The position numbers and the translations under genes are program-made. DNA of 64,000 bases, from positions 62,001 to 126,000 of the forward strand of contig NZ_PXNS01000016.1 in the NCBI RefSeq assembly GCF_003045775.1, given 5' to 3'. The stretch is from Halomonas litopenaei. Its GTDB lineage: Bacteria > Pseudomonadota > Gammaproteobacteria > Pseudomonadales > Halomonadaceae. Shown here in pieces: positions 18,012-27,168 of the stretch (positions are counted from its first letter, which is position 1; the number at the start of each line of letters is the position of its first letter). The notes under the pieces are model-generated. The model did not search any database, had not been told where the DNA came from, and worked only from the letters and a program-made list of their open reading frames with translations.

Positions 18012-18214
18012 GGGATCTCCCGTAAGGTGTTCATCAATGGCAACACCTTAGCGTGCTATGGAGTCGTGAAACACCGGCGGCCGCCAAACACACTATTCGG
18101 AATTCCCGGACAATGGCGCCCTCAGGATGCAGACGAAATAGCGGCCACAAACCGCCTGCCAGGCCGTTTGTGACCGGTTGGTGGGGAAGGGATCTTGGGG
18201 ATGTTGGCGTATGG

Positions 18215-19111
18215 TCAGTCGATCAGTCCCTGGTCGACGAGAAACTGCTCGGCGACCGTCTCGACGACGTCGCGGTTCACGTCCACCTGTTCGTTGAGGC
18301 GGGTCATCACCTCATCGTCGAGCTTGGCAGCGAGAGCATTGAGCTGGGCTTCCAGCTCGGGGTGGGTGTCCAACGCCTCCTGGCGCACCACGGGGGTCAT
18401 GGCGTAGGGCGGGAAGAAGCCCTTGTCGTCCTCGAGGATACGTAGATCGAAGGCCGATACGCGTCCATCGGTGGTGGTGACCATGGCGATGTCCACCTGA
18501 TCGTCTCTCAGCGCCGTGTAGGTCAGGCCGGTATCCATGCGCTTGATGTCGGAACGCTCGAACTGAAAGCCGTAGATGTCCTGCATCGGCCGCAGTCCGT
18601 CAGGTCGGGCGTAGAATTCTGCATTGGAGGCGAACAGCAGGTCCTCGCCGGCGTTGACCGCTTCTGCCATGTCCGAAATGCTGGTGATCTCCATGGCCTC
18701 GGCGTCGGCCTCTCGCATGGCGATCGCGTAGGTGTTGTTGACGCCGGAAGGTTCGAGCCAGGCAAGTCCCTTCTCGGCATCCAGCGCCTTGACGCGGTCA
18801 TAGGTTTCCTGGGAATCAAGCTTTTCCTCGACCCCATTGAAGACGATCAGGGAAGTGCCGGTGTACTCCCAGTAGAGGTCTACCTGGCCGTTTTCCTGGG
18901 CCTGACGCAGCACCGCCGAGCCCATGCCGGCGCGCTTGTCCACGTCGTAGCCGAGATGGTCAAGGTACTGGGCGGTCATGCTCGAGATGATCTGCTGTTC
19001 GGTAAAGTTCTTGCCACCGACCACGATGTTGTCGTCAGCGTGAGATGTCATGGCAAAGAGGGTGAGCAGTCCGGCGGTGATTGTTGTCGTGGCACGGCGT
19101 TGAAGTGTCAT
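18215..19111 (-). CDS. Glycine betaine/choline-type ABC substrate-binding protein (OpuAC/OsmF-like), orphan
   Basis: 298 residues with a Sec signal (TTTITAGLLTLFAMTSHA) and the QAT-type binding fold: GGKNFTEQQIISSMTAQYLDHLGY, LYWEYTGTSLIVFN, LTYTALRDDQVDIAMVTTTDGR and DDKGFFPPYAMTPVVR. These blocks match osmoprotectant-binding proteins of the ProX/YehZ kind. No permease or ATPase gene is adjacent, so it must work with components encoded elsewhere or as a sensor. The ribosome site is weak. The divergent neighbour is an esterase. Confidence 0.88.
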   Translation of the reverse strand: MTLQRRATTTITAGLLTLFAMTSHADDNIVVGGKNFTEQQIISSMTAQYLDHLGYDVDKRAGMGSAVLRQAQENGQVDLYWEYTGTSLIVFNGVEEKLDSQETYDRVKALDAEKGLAWLEPSGVNNTYAIAMREADAEAMEITSISDMAEAVNAGEDLLFASNAEFYARPDGLRPMQDIYGFQFERSDIKRMDTGLTYTALRDDQVDIAMVTTTDGRVSAFDLRILEDDKGFFPPYAMTPVVRQEALDTHPELEAQLNALAAKLDDEVMTRLNEQVDVNRDVVETVAEQFLVDQGLID

Positions 19112-19286
19112 CTAGAAGTCCGGTTATGGGGTGGAGCCTTAAGTCTAGGCCAGCGGAGCTCGCTGCCAAGGGGCGACGCACGAGTCTTTGCAATGGGGAC
19201 GATTGCAGATGCAAATGACTGAAAGTTGCAGAAATCGCTACCATGATCTCACGCTTCATTACGTGGAAAGGTGCCCGGAAAGTCGC

Positions 19287-20150
19287 ATGGAAATCGAAGA
19301 GTTCATCAACTGTTATCAAAAGGGGCTCAATCAGCTTGACGGGATGACAGTCGCCGACTCCCGGCTTGGCTATGAGCGCCTGTGCGAGAGTTTTCAGGTC
19401 AGAAGTTCGGCAATCGCTTGCGACGTCACCGAGATCGCCGGTGTGCCGGTCACCAGGTTGTGGGCGCGTGATGGTGTGGGTCGAGGCGATGGCGTGGTGG
19501 TGTATGCCCATGGTGGAGGCTGGTCGCTCGGGTCCAGTCGTAGCCATCGCGGCGTCGCTGAAGCCCTGGTGCTGGCGCTGGGCCGCGAAGTGGTCAGCGT
19601 GGACTATCGCCTGCTGCCTGAAGCGAATTACCGCGAAGCACTGGCGGATGTGCTTGGCGTATGGCGAACCCGTGATCCTGTCGCCGCGGTAGGGGATAGC
19701 GCCGGGGGTAGGCTGGTAATGGATGCAGCAGCCACGCTAACTCGGGAAGGCGTTGGCGTACCACCGCTGGGGCTGATCTATCCAGTCGTCGGTACGCCGC
19801 ACATGACGACACTGGGGCCGGACGCACCGCTGCTGACACGCGACGATGTCATGGCGTTGTGGCGGTCGGTCGCGGCCGATATTCCCTGTCATGATGTGAG
19901 CCTTCCGCCGTCGCGCTACGTTCATGTGCTGGCGGCAGAGCACGACCCGCTGACGGCAATGACGGCAGATGCCGTGGAGCGATGGTCGGGCGCTTCAGTG
20001 CATGTTTCTCTGGATATCGCCGAAGGCATGGTGCATAGCGCGCTGCATGGCCTTCCCAGGCTGAGACCCATGCAGGCTGCCTGGCGGACCTTTTGCTCGC
20101 GGCTCAACGCTTCAATCGAGGCAGCAGCGAGTCATGACGGGAGTGAGTGA
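19287..20150 (+). CDS. Alpha/beta hydrolase (hormone-sensitive-lipase type esterase)
   Basis: 287 residues from the ATG at 19287, chosen because GGAAAG precedes it; an ATG at 19209 or a TTG at 19188 would add up to 33 residues. The oxyanion motif HGGGW, the nucleophile elbow GDSAGG, and the Asp (EHDPL) and His (GMVHSAL) of the triad are present. It probably hydrolyses a small ester or amide. The N-terminal region and start are uncertain. Confidence 0.8.
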   Translation: MEIEEFINCYQKGLNQLDGMTVADSRLGYERLCESFQVRSSAIACDVTEIAGVPVTRLWARDGVGRGDGVVVYAHGGGWSLGSSRSHRGVAEALVLALGREVVSVDYRLLPEANYREALADVLGVWRTRDPVAAVGDSAGGRLVMDAAATLTREGVGVPPLGLIYPVVGTPHMTTLGPDAPLLTRDDVMALWRSVAADIPCHDVSLPPSRYVHVLAAEHDPLTAMTADAVERWSGASVHVSLDIAEGMVHSALHGLPRLRPMQAAWRTFCSRLNASIEAAASHDGSE

Positions 20151-20352
20151 GCAGCAGGAGGGCCGCGACGGAGGTGAAGTTCTGCCGCCGGGCAACCAAG
20201 AGACGGTGTTAACGCTGTGCTCGGAGGGGAGCCGGAATCCCTGCATCGAGACGTGCCTGCCGTTGACGACGATGCTTTGATGTTCACCTCGGCTTCCCTG
20301 GGGCCGGGAGCATGGCTACACTTGGCGTTTCCCATTGCCCACAGGACGTTGC

Positions 20353-21060
20353 ATGGCAAGCTCGCGGCCCAGCTACGCAAGAATAAAGGAATATCTGCTG
20401 TCCGAGATCGAGAGCGGGGCCTACGTCGCCGGTGATCGAATCCCTGCCGAGAATGCTCTGGCTACCCAGTTTGGGGTCAGTCGCATGACCGCCAACAAGG
20501 CCATACGCGATCTGGTACAGAAGGGCTTGCTGGTGCGCCGGGTGGGGTCCGGTACCTTCGTCAGTCAGCGCAAGTCCGAATCGTCGCTGTTCGACATCCG
20601 CAATATCGCCGACGAGATCCGCCTGCGAGGCGGCGAGCACTCAAGCCAGATCATCGCGTTGAAGGAGGTGGCCGCATCCGAAGAGGTCGCCGTCTTTCTG
20701 GGGGTGAGGACCGGGACCCGGGTGTTCTACTCCGAGATCGTGCATCGGGAAAATGGCGTGGCGATCCAGCTCGAGCGACGCCACGTCAACCCGAAGCTGG
20801 CGCCGGACTACCTGCAGCAGGACTTCGAGCGCCAGACGCCCAACGCCATCCTGGTGGCGCGCTATCCGGTCACCGATGTCGAGAACAGCGTCGAGGCGAT
20901 GCTGCCAAGTGACGAGGAAGCGGCGCTGCTGGAGATGTCTCCCAGCGATGCCTGCCTGCTGGTGGTGCGGCGTACCTGGTCAGGAGAGCTGTTGATCAGC
21001 TACACCCAGCTTCTGCATCCCGGCAAGCGTTACAAGCTGAACGCCTCCCGCAATACCTGA
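20353..21060 (+). CDS. HutC-like GntR-family repressor (UTRA domain)
   Basis: 235 residues from the ATG at 20353 (ACAGGA upstream). A winged HTH (IPAENALATQFGVSRMTANKAIRDL) is joined to a UTRA domain. The segment from LFDIRNIADEI through RVFYSEIVHRENGVAIQLE, APDYLQQDFERQTPNAIL and VVRRTWSG strongly resembles HutC, the urocanate-responsive repressor of histidine utilisation. No hut genes are present; it stands before a CoA-transferase / acyl-CoA dehydrogenase operon and two TGTATATAC sites, which it probably binds. Confidence 0.9.
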   Translation: MASSRPSYARIKEYLLSEIESGAYVAGDRIPAENALATQFGVSRMTANKAIRDLVQKGLLVRRVGSGTFVSQRKSESSLFDIRNIADEIRLRGGEHSSQIIALKEVAASEEVAVFLGVRTGTRVFYSEIVHRENGVAIQLERRHVNPKLAPDYLQQDFERQTPNAILVARYPVTDVENSVEAMLPSDEEAALLEMSPSDACLLVVRRTWSGELLISYTQLLHPGKRYKLNASRNT

Positions 21061-21401
21061 GGCTACCCTGGCGCATCGCCGCGCTGTTCGGAAGGCTTCC
21101 CTTCGCAGGTCTTTACTGTGAGGGTGGCGACGGCTGTGGCTTGGTGTCATGCAGCGCTCGCGTTTTCACCTCACTCTCTCGGTGATCTCCCCCCCGGCAA
21201 GCTCTCTCGCCGAACTCCCTCCTATCACCCTGCTATCTCTCTGCTGTCTCTCTACTGGCAGCGCTGACGAACGCTTGGCGCCCGTCGTTCTCCCCCTCCC
21301 TGACGTTGCCCTCGATGACCATCTCTCGGGTTCCCGGCGGGCTTCAGGGTGTCGTGCCGCGGACTCCCTCGACATCGGTGCGGGCCGTCGATGACGCTAG
21401 A

Positions 21402-21411
21402 TGTATATACC
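21402..21411. promoter_or_regulatory. Operator-like site TGTATATACC
   Basis: Nine of ten bases match the perfect palindrome TGTATATACA found 174 bp downstream. It is a candidate binding site for the HutC-like repressor encoded just upstream. Confidence 0.5.
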
Positions 21412-21572
21412 AATATATGCTACAAGCGCCTGGTGTCACCATTTTTCATTAGACCTTGGTCGATAATTTTCAAGGCCTGGTTTATAGAAAATGTTTAAAA
21501 ACAATAAATAAGTTTTGTTGTGAGATTTTTGGCAAGAATGTCTGGGTGGAAAGCTGAGCAGTTTGGCGATAG

Positions 21573-21588
21573 ATGTGTATATACATAT
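21573..21588. promoter_or_regulatory. Palindromic operator ATGTGTATATACATAT
   Basis: A 16-bp palindrome with one mismatched pair and a perfect TGTATATACA core, about 60 bp before the CoA-transferase start. As recalled, HutC operators in other bacteria have a TGTATATACA-type core, which fits control by the adjacent regulator. Confidence 0.65.
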
Positions 21589-21645
21589 TGAGCGGCCGTC
21601 AGCGCTCGATGTCACTGCCAACAACAAGACCGGAGGCAAGACGCT

Positions 21646-22788
21646 ATGCAACCACTCAAGGGGATCACCGTCCTCGACCTGTCCCGGGTGCTCGCCGGGC
21701 CCTACTGCACCGCCATGCTGGCCGACCTGGGCGCCGAAGTGGTCAAGGTCGAGTCGGGGCAGGGCGATGACAGCCGTCATATTGCGCCTTACGTCGAGGG
21801 CGAAAGCCTGTACTTCTCGATGCTCAATCGTGGCAAGAAGAGCCTGTGTCTGAACCTCAAGGACCCCCAGGACCTGGAGCGCTTTCATCGGCTTTGCGAG
21901 CGCGCCGACGTGGTGGTGGAGAACTTCCGGCCCGGGGTGACCGAGCGCCTGGGAATCGACGAGGCGACGCTGCGTGCGCGCTACCCCCGTCTCATCTACT
22001 GCTCGATCTCCGGCTTCGGTCAGAGCGGTGCCATGCGCGCCAAGCCGGCCTACGACATCATCGCCCAGGCGCTGTCGGGCATGATGGCGGCCACCGGTCC
22101 CGATGGCGGCATGCCGACCCGCATCGGCGAGTCGCTGGGAGATGTGTGCGCCGGAATGTTCGCCAGCTGGTCGATCGCAGCGGCGTTGTTCGCGCGTGAA
22201 CGTGACCCCGAGCGCCAGGGCTGTCACCTGGATGTGTCCATGCTCGATTGCCTGTTCTCGATGCAGGTCACCAACCTGGCGCAGTTCGTCGCCAGCGGCC
22301 AGGCGCCTTCTCCTATCGGCAACCGCCATCCGCTGTCGGCGCCCTTCGATAGCTTCGAGGCCAACGATGGCCAGGTGATCATCGCGGTGATCAACAACAC
22401 GCTGTTTTCTCGCCTGGCCGAGTGCATGCAGGTGCCAGAGCTCGCCGAGGATGCGCGCTTCGTCGACGACGAGCAGCGCTGTCTCCATCAGGCCGAACTC
22501 AAGGCTCTGATCGAAGACTGGACCGGCCAGTTCACCGTGGAGGAGGTCTGCGCGCGTCTCGATCAGGCGGGAGTGCCGGCGTCTCCGATCTGGAACATCG
22601 CCCAGCTTGCCGAATCCCGGCATGCCGAAGACCGCCAGCTGCTGCTCGATATGGGGCACTGGCGCTCGCCGGCTCAACCGGTGTTCTTCAATGGCCGACG
22701 GGTCGTCTGCGATCGCCCCGCGCCGACGCTTGGCCAACACAACGCCTGTCTCGAATCACAGCACCTCGACAAGGAGATCGACGCATGA
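21646..22788 (+). CDS. CaiB/BaiF family III CoA-transferase
   Basis: 380 residues: LKGITVLDLSRVLAGPYCTAMLADLGAEVVKVE, then VVVENFRPG, SISGFGQSG and the catalytic aspartate D166 in ESLGDVCAGM. Family III enzymes move CoA between carboxylic acids without a free anhydride. As first gene of the operon it probably activates the substrate that the next gene oxidises. GGAGG precedes the ATG; its stop overlaps the next start (ATGA). Confidence 0.93.
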   Translation: MQPLKGITVLDLSRVLAGPYCTAMLADLGAEVVKVESGQGDDSRHIAPYVEGESLYFSMLNRGKKSLCLNLKDPQDLERFHRLCERADVVVENFRPGVTERLGIDEATLRARYPRLIYCSISGFGQSGAMRAKPAYDIIAQALSGMMAATGPDGGMPTRIGESLGDVCAGMFASWSIAAALFARERDPERQGCHLDVSMLDCLFSMQVTNLAQFVASGQAPSPIGNRHPLSAPFDSFEANDGQVIIAVINNTLFSRLAECMQVPELAEDARFVDDEQRCLHQAELKALIEDWTGQFTVEEVCARLDQAGVPASPIWNIAQLAESRHAEDRQLLLDMGHWRSPAQPVFFNGRRVVCDRPAPTLGQHNACLESQHLDKEIDA

Positions 22789-23918
22789 ACTTTACCTTCA
22801 ATGAAGATGACATCGCCTTCCAGGACGCCGCTCACCGCGTCTGCGCTGAGGTGCTCAAGACCAATGCGGCGCGCTACGACGAAACGCGGGAGTTCTGCCG
22901 CGAGAGCCTCGACGCCCTGGGCGAGCTGGGCTTCTGGGGCATGAACCTGCCCGAGCAGTACGGTGGTGTGGATATCTCGAGCATCGCCATGTCGCTGGCG
23001 GTGGAAGAGATCGCCTACCACTGCGCGGCCACCTGTTCATCGCTGACCGCTCACTTTCTGGCCACCGACTCGGTGCTGATCGGCGCCACCGAGGATCAGA
23101 AGCAGACACTGCTTCCCCAGTGTGCCAGCGGCGAGAAGCTGGGCGCCTTCGCCCTGACCGAACCCGGGGCCGGCTCCAATCCCGCCGAGATGCGCACCCG
23201 GGCGGTACGCACCAGCGACGGCTGGCACCTGACCGGCACCAAGCACTACATCACCAACGGCGCCTTCGCCGACTTCCTGGTGGTCTATGCCAAGACCGAC
23301 CCCGATCAGGGCCACCGCGGCATCTCTGCCTTTCTGGTCGATCGCCACACTGCGGGTCTCGAGTTCTCGAGTCCCGAGAAGACCCTGGGCCTGCGCGGTA
23401 GCCACATCTACGAGATCGGCTTCGACTGTGTGCTGCCATTGGATGCCTTGATGGGAGAGGAGGGGGCCGGATTCGCCACCGCCATGGAGGTGCTGGATCG
23501 CGGCCGGGTCGAGGTGGCGGCGATGAGCGTCGGTATCTCGCGGGCCGCTCGGGATGCGTCGCTGGCCTGGTCAAAGGAGCGCATCGTCGGTGGCAAGCCG
23601 CTGTGCCGGCACCAGGGCATCCAGTGGATGCTGGCCGAGATGCACGCCCAGCTCGAGGCCGCCAAGCTGGTGACCTACAAGGCGGCGGACGCGCGGGACT
23701 CCGGCCAGCGTTTCAGCCTGGAGTCGGCGGTGGCCAAGCTGGTGGCCTCCGAGGCAGCAGCCAAGGTCACCGACGCCGCAGTGCAGGTCCATGGCGGCTA
23801 CGGCTACATCTCCGACCTGCCGATCGAGCGCTACTACCGTGACGCCCGCATCACCCGCATCTTCGAGGGCACCTCGGAGATCCAGAAGATCATCATCGGC
23901 CGTGCCATCACCGCCTGA
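22785..23918 (+). CDS. Acyl-CoA dehydrogenase
   Basis: 377 residues, with the start fixed by the ATGA overlap with the CoA-transferase; an in-frame extension of 121 codons upstream lies inside that gene and is rejected. FAD/substrate blocks are LTEPGAGSNPAEMRT, YITNGAFAD, GRVEVAAMSVG and QVHGGYGYISDLPIERYYRDARITRI, ending in FEGTSEIQ with the Glu of the catalytic base position. It introduces an alpha,beta double bond into an acyl-CoA and passes electrons to the ETF encoded next. Confidence 0.93.
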   Translation: MNFTFNEDDIAFQDAAHRVCAEVLKTNAARYDETREFCRESLDALGELGFWGMNLPEQYGGVDISSIAMSLAVEEIAYHCAATCSSLTAHFLATDSVLIGATEDQKQTLLPQCASGEKLGAFALTEPGAGSNPAEMRTRAVRTSDGWHLTGTKHYITNGAFADFLVVYAKTDPDQGHRGISAFLVDRHTAGLEFSSPEKTLGLRGSHIYEIGFDCVLPLDALMGEEGAGFATAMEVLDRGRVEVAAMSVGISRAARDASLAWSKERIVGGKPLCRHQGIQWMLAEMHAQLEAAKLVTYKAADARDSGQRFSLESAVAKLVASEAAAKVTDAAVQVHGGYGYISDLPIERYYRDARITRIFEGTSEIQKIIIGRAITA

Positions 23919-23941
23919 CCGCCCAGCAAGGGAGATAGCCC

Positions 23942-24694
23942 ATGAAAATCCTTGTCGCGGTCAAGCGCGTCATTGATCACAACGTCAAGATCCGGGTCAA
24001 GCCGGACCACTCCGGCGTTGACCTCACCAACGTCAAGATGGCCCTCAACCCGTTCTGTGAAATCGCCGTGGAGCAAGCGGTTCGCCTCAAGGAGGCCGGC
24101 CTTGCCAGTGAGGTACTGGTGGTCAGTGCCGGGCCGAAGGCGGTGCAGGAGCAGTTGCGCACGGCGCTGGCCCTCGGCGCCGACCGTGCCCTGCACATCG
24201 ACACCGAGGTCGCGCTGGAATCGCTGGCGGTGGCGCACCTGCTCAAGGCGGTCGTCGAGCAGGAGCAGCCGGAGCTGGTGCTGCTCGGTAAGCAGGCCAT
24301 CGACAGTGACAACAATCAGACCGGCCAGATGCTGGCCGCCCTCGGTGGCATGCCCCAGGGCACCTTCGCTTCCGCCCTGGAGGTAGAGCAGGGCCAGATC
24401 AAGGTCACCCGCGAGATCGACGGCGGCCTCGAGATCCTGGCGCTGGCGCTGCCGGCGGTCATCACCACCGACCTGCGCCTCAACGAGCCTCGTTACGCCA
24501 AGCTGCCGGACATCATGAAGGCCAAGAAGAAGCCCCTGGCCGTGACCACGCCCGACGCCTTGGGCGTCGACGTCAGCCCTCGGCTCAGGCTCAAGGCGGT
24601 CGAGCCGCCGCCCGAGCGGCAGGGCGGGATCAAGGTGGCCTCGGTGGCCGAACTCGTGGACAAGCTCAAGAACGTCGCCAAGGTGATCGCATGA
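23942..24694 (+). CDS. etfB: Electron transfer flavoprotein beta subunit
   Basis: 250 residues beginning MKILVAVKRVIDHNVKI, with KMALNPFCEIAVEQAVRLKEAG, LGKQAIDSDNNQTGQMLAALG and LPAVITTDLRLNEPRYAKLP, all standard EtfB blocks. It carries electrons from the acyl-CoA dehydrogenase to ETF-quinone oxidoreductase. GGGAGA precedes the ATG, and the end overlaps etfA by 4 bp. Confidence 0.96.
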   Translation: MKILVAVKRVIDHNVKIRVKPDHSGVDLTNVKMALNPFCEIAVEQAVRLKEAGLASEVLVVSAGPKAVQEQLRTALALGADRALHIDTEVALESLAVAHLLKAVVEQEQPELVLLGKQAIDSDNNQTGQMLAALGGMPQGTFASALEVEQGQIKVTREIDGGLEILALALPAVITTDLRLNEPRYAKLPDIMKAKKKPLAVTTPDALGVDVSPRLRLKAVEPPPERQGGIKVASVAELVDKLKNVAKVIA

Positions 24695-25653
24695 AGATTC
24701 TGGTCGTGGGGGAACATCACAAAGGACAGCTCGGCGAGGCCACCGCGCGGGTAGTCGCCGCCGCCCGGCAGATCGCACAGACCGCAGCGGACCCAAGTGA
24801 CGTCGATATCGACGTGCTGGTAGCCGGTGAGGGTGTCGCGGGTATCGCCGAGGCGGCGGCAAGGCTTGAAGGCGTCAGCCGGGTACGGCTGGCCGATCAG
24901 GCGAGCCTTGCCCATCAACTGGCCGAGCCCATGGGAGATCTGGTGGCGGCGCTGGTCGGGGGCTACACCCACGTGCTGGCGGCGGCATCGACCAGTGGCA
25001 AGAACGTGCTGCCGCGGGTAGCGGCGCTTGCGGATGTCGCCCAGCTCTCCGAGGTCATCGCGGTAGAGTCCGCCGATACCTTCAAGCGGCCGATATACGC
25101 CGGCAACGCCATCGCCACAGTACAGAGCCTGGACCCGGTCAAGGTCATCACCGTGCGGGTCACCGCCTTCGAGGCGGTGGCCGAGGCCTCAAGCGCAGCA
25201 CCCATCGAGTCCGTCGACATCGCCATCGTCAATCAGCGCTCGCACTTTGTCGGCGAGACCCGGGCGGTGAGCGAGCGCCCGGAGCTGGGCGCTGCCAGGG
25301 TGGTCATCTCCGGTGGTCGCGGCATGGGCAGCGGTGACAACTTTGCCCTGCTCGAAGGTATCGCCGATACCCTTGGCGGCGCCATCGGGGCGTCGCGGGC
25401 GGCGGTGGACGCCGGCTTCGTGGCCAACGACCTGCAGGTAGGGCAGACCGGCAAGGTGGTCGCGCCGGAGCTGTATATCGCGGTGGGTATCAGCGGCGCC
25501 ATCCAGCACCTGGCAGGGATGAAGGACTCGAAGGTCATCGTCGCCATCAACAAGGACGAGGAGGCGCCGATCTTTCAGGTCGCCGACTACGGTCTTGTCG
25601 CGGACCTGTTCCAGGCACTGCCCGAACTCGACCAGGCACTGGCCGAGCGCTGA
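24691..25653 (+). CDS. etfA: Electron transfer flavoprotein alpha subunit
   Basis: 320 residues starting by ATGA overlap with etfB. The C-terminal FAD domain is complete: VVISGGRGMGSGDNFALLEGIADTLGGAIGASRAAVDAG, QVGQTGKVVAPELYIAVGISGAIQHLAGM and AINKDEEAPIFQVADYGLVADLF. With etfB it forms the electron acceptor of the operon's dehydrogenase. It is probably a dedicated copy of this catabolic operon. Confidence 0.96.
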   Translation: MKILVVGEHHKGQLGEATARVVAAARQIAQTAADPSDVDIDVLVAGEGVAGIAEAAARLEGVSRVRLADQASLAHQLAEPMGDLVAALVGGYTHVLAAASTSGKNVLPRVAALADVAQLSEVIAVESADTFKRPIYAGNAIATVQSLDPVKVITVRVTAFEAVAEASSAAPIESVDIAIVNQRSHFVGETRAVSERPELGAARVVISGGRGMGSGDNFALLEGIADTLGGAIGASRAAVDAGFVANDLQVGQTGKVVAPELYIAVGISGAIQHLAGMKDSKVIVAINKDEEAPIFQVADYGLVADLFQALPELDQALAER

Positions 25654-25800
25654 CGCGGCTGGCCACAGCTCCGTGCTTAACGGCGCTGGCCATTCAACCC
25701 CTGAATATCATCCATCCCGCTGGCGCCGATGACGGCGCCGGCACCACCGAGCATCGCCCCTGCGGGCGGTGCTCATCGCAAGCCCCACTGGAGACACAAC

Positions 25801-27168
25801 ATGAACAATCCCAAGGTGGCAGCCCCTCCACGCAGCGCTGGCGTGACCTCGCTGGTCGGCAGCCTGATTGGCCTTTGCATCTTCTTTTTCCCCTTCCCGA
25901 CGGCAGATGGCTCGCTGAAGATCCCGCTGGTGATCATCATCGACTATCTGAAGTCTTCGCTCGGCGGGGCCCTCGAGTATCTGACGCTTGGCCTGGTCGC
26001 CCTGTTGTGTGTGACCTGGCTGCTGTCACGCCTGGTGGCTTCCTCCGGGGCGTCGTCTCCATGGCGCCGAGCCGTCGCCGCCTACCATGAGAAGGATGGC
26101 ACCATGACCGGGCTGACCTTCCTGCTGGCGGCGGTGTTCACCTTCATGCTGGTGTTCCAGATCGGCCCCGACTGGCTGCTGCACAAGGATGTCGGTGGGC
26201 TGGCGCTGTACCTGGGGGGCAGCGTCTTTCTGACCGTGGCCATCGCCGGCCTGTTTGTGCTGTTTCTGACCGAGTTCGGCTTCCTGGAATTTGTCGGCAC
26301 CCTGATGGAGCCCTTGATGCGCCCGCTCTATCGTCTGCCGGGCAAGTCTGCGGTGGACGCGGTTGCCTCCTTCGTCGCCGCCCCGGCGGTGGGCATCTTC
26401 ATCACCAACAAGCTCTATCTGGAAGGCCACTATACCCAGCGGGAGTCGGCCAGCATTGCCACCAACTTCAGTATCTGCAGCCTGGGCTTCTTCGCCCTGC
26501 TGGCGTCCATCGGCGGCATCATGGCCTACCTGCCGCAGATGATCATCGTCTCCTTCATCATCAACTTCACCCTGGCGGCGCTGATGGTCAGGATTCCGCC
26601 GTTGTCGCGCAAGCTTGACGTCTACCATCAGGGCAACACCCAGACAGCCCAGGATCTTGAGGTTTCCAGTGATGGACACATCCTGGCCCGGGCCTGTGGC
26701 GCCGCCGCCGAGCGCGCCTCCCAGACTCGGCTCGATGTGTTCTACAAGGGCTTCTGGGAGGCCATCACCTTTGCCCAGAAGATCGTCGCCTACATCCTGG
26801 CCATCGCCACCCTGGCGCTGCTGCTGGCGACCTACACCCCGGTATTCGACTACCTGGGCGTGCTGGTGGAGCCGTTGATCTCTGCGCTTCAGCTGCCGGA
26901 TGCCGGCGCCATTGCCCCCACCGTGCTGGTGTCGATCGCCGAGATCGCGCTGCCGGCGATCATCATCTCCGGCGCCGACGTCGACCCCATGGCGGTGTTC
27001 TTCGTGTGCACCCTGTCGTCGGTGCAGATCATCTTCTTCACCGAGAGTGCCAACGCCATGCTGGAGTCGGACATCCCGCTGACGGTGCGTGACCTGGTCG
27101 TGGTATTCCTGCTGCGCACCCTGGTGGCCATGCCCATGGTGGCGCTGGCGACCCATCTGCTGTTCTAG
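25801..27168 (+). CDS. YjiH-family membrane protein (nucleoside-recognition/GATE domain), putative transporter
   Basis: 455 residues with about 10-11 hydrophobic segments, starting at MNNPKVAAPPRS with GGAGA upstream. GATE-domain features appear twice (MEPLMRPLYRLPGKSAVDAVASFVAAP and VLVSIAEIALPAIIISGADVDP). The family is poorly characterised but is often linked to amino-acid and nucleoside metabolism. As last gene of the CoA operon (147 bp after etfA) it is a good candidate for substrate uptake. A foldback repeat begins right after its stop. Confidence 0.85.
   Translation: MNNPKVAAPPRSAGVTSLVGSLIGLCIFFFPFPTADGSLKIPLVIIIDYLKSSLGGALEYLTLGLVALLCVTWLLSRLVASSGASSPWRRAVAAYHEKDGTMTGLTFLLAAVFTFMLVFQIGPDWLLHKDVGGLALYLGGSVFLTVAIAGLFVLFLTEFGFLEFVGTLMEPLMRPLYRLPGKSAVDAVASFVAAPAVGIFITNKLYLEGHYTQRESASIATNFSICSLGFFALLASIGGIMAYLPQMIIVSFIINFTLAALMVRIPPLSRKLDVYHQGNTQTAQDLEVSSDGHILARACGAAAERASQTRLDVFYKGFWEAITFAQKIVAYILAIATLALLLATYTPVFDYLGVLVEPLISALQLPDAGAIAPTVLVSIAEIALPAIIISGADVDPMAVFFVCTLSSVQIIFFTESANAMLESDIPLTVRDLVVVFLLRTLVAMPMVALATHLLF

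Larger units (their letters stand above)
21061..21645 (+). other. 585-bp regulatory gap between the HutC-like gene and the CoA operon
   Basis: No gene is supported. The first 300 bp are pyrimidine-rich with many CTCTCT runs. From 21395 the sequence becomes AT-rich and contains two operator-like TGTATATAC sites at 21402 and 21576 with A/T-rich DNA between, where the operon promoter should lie. CCGGAGGC before 21646 is the ribosome site. Confidence 0.6.
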
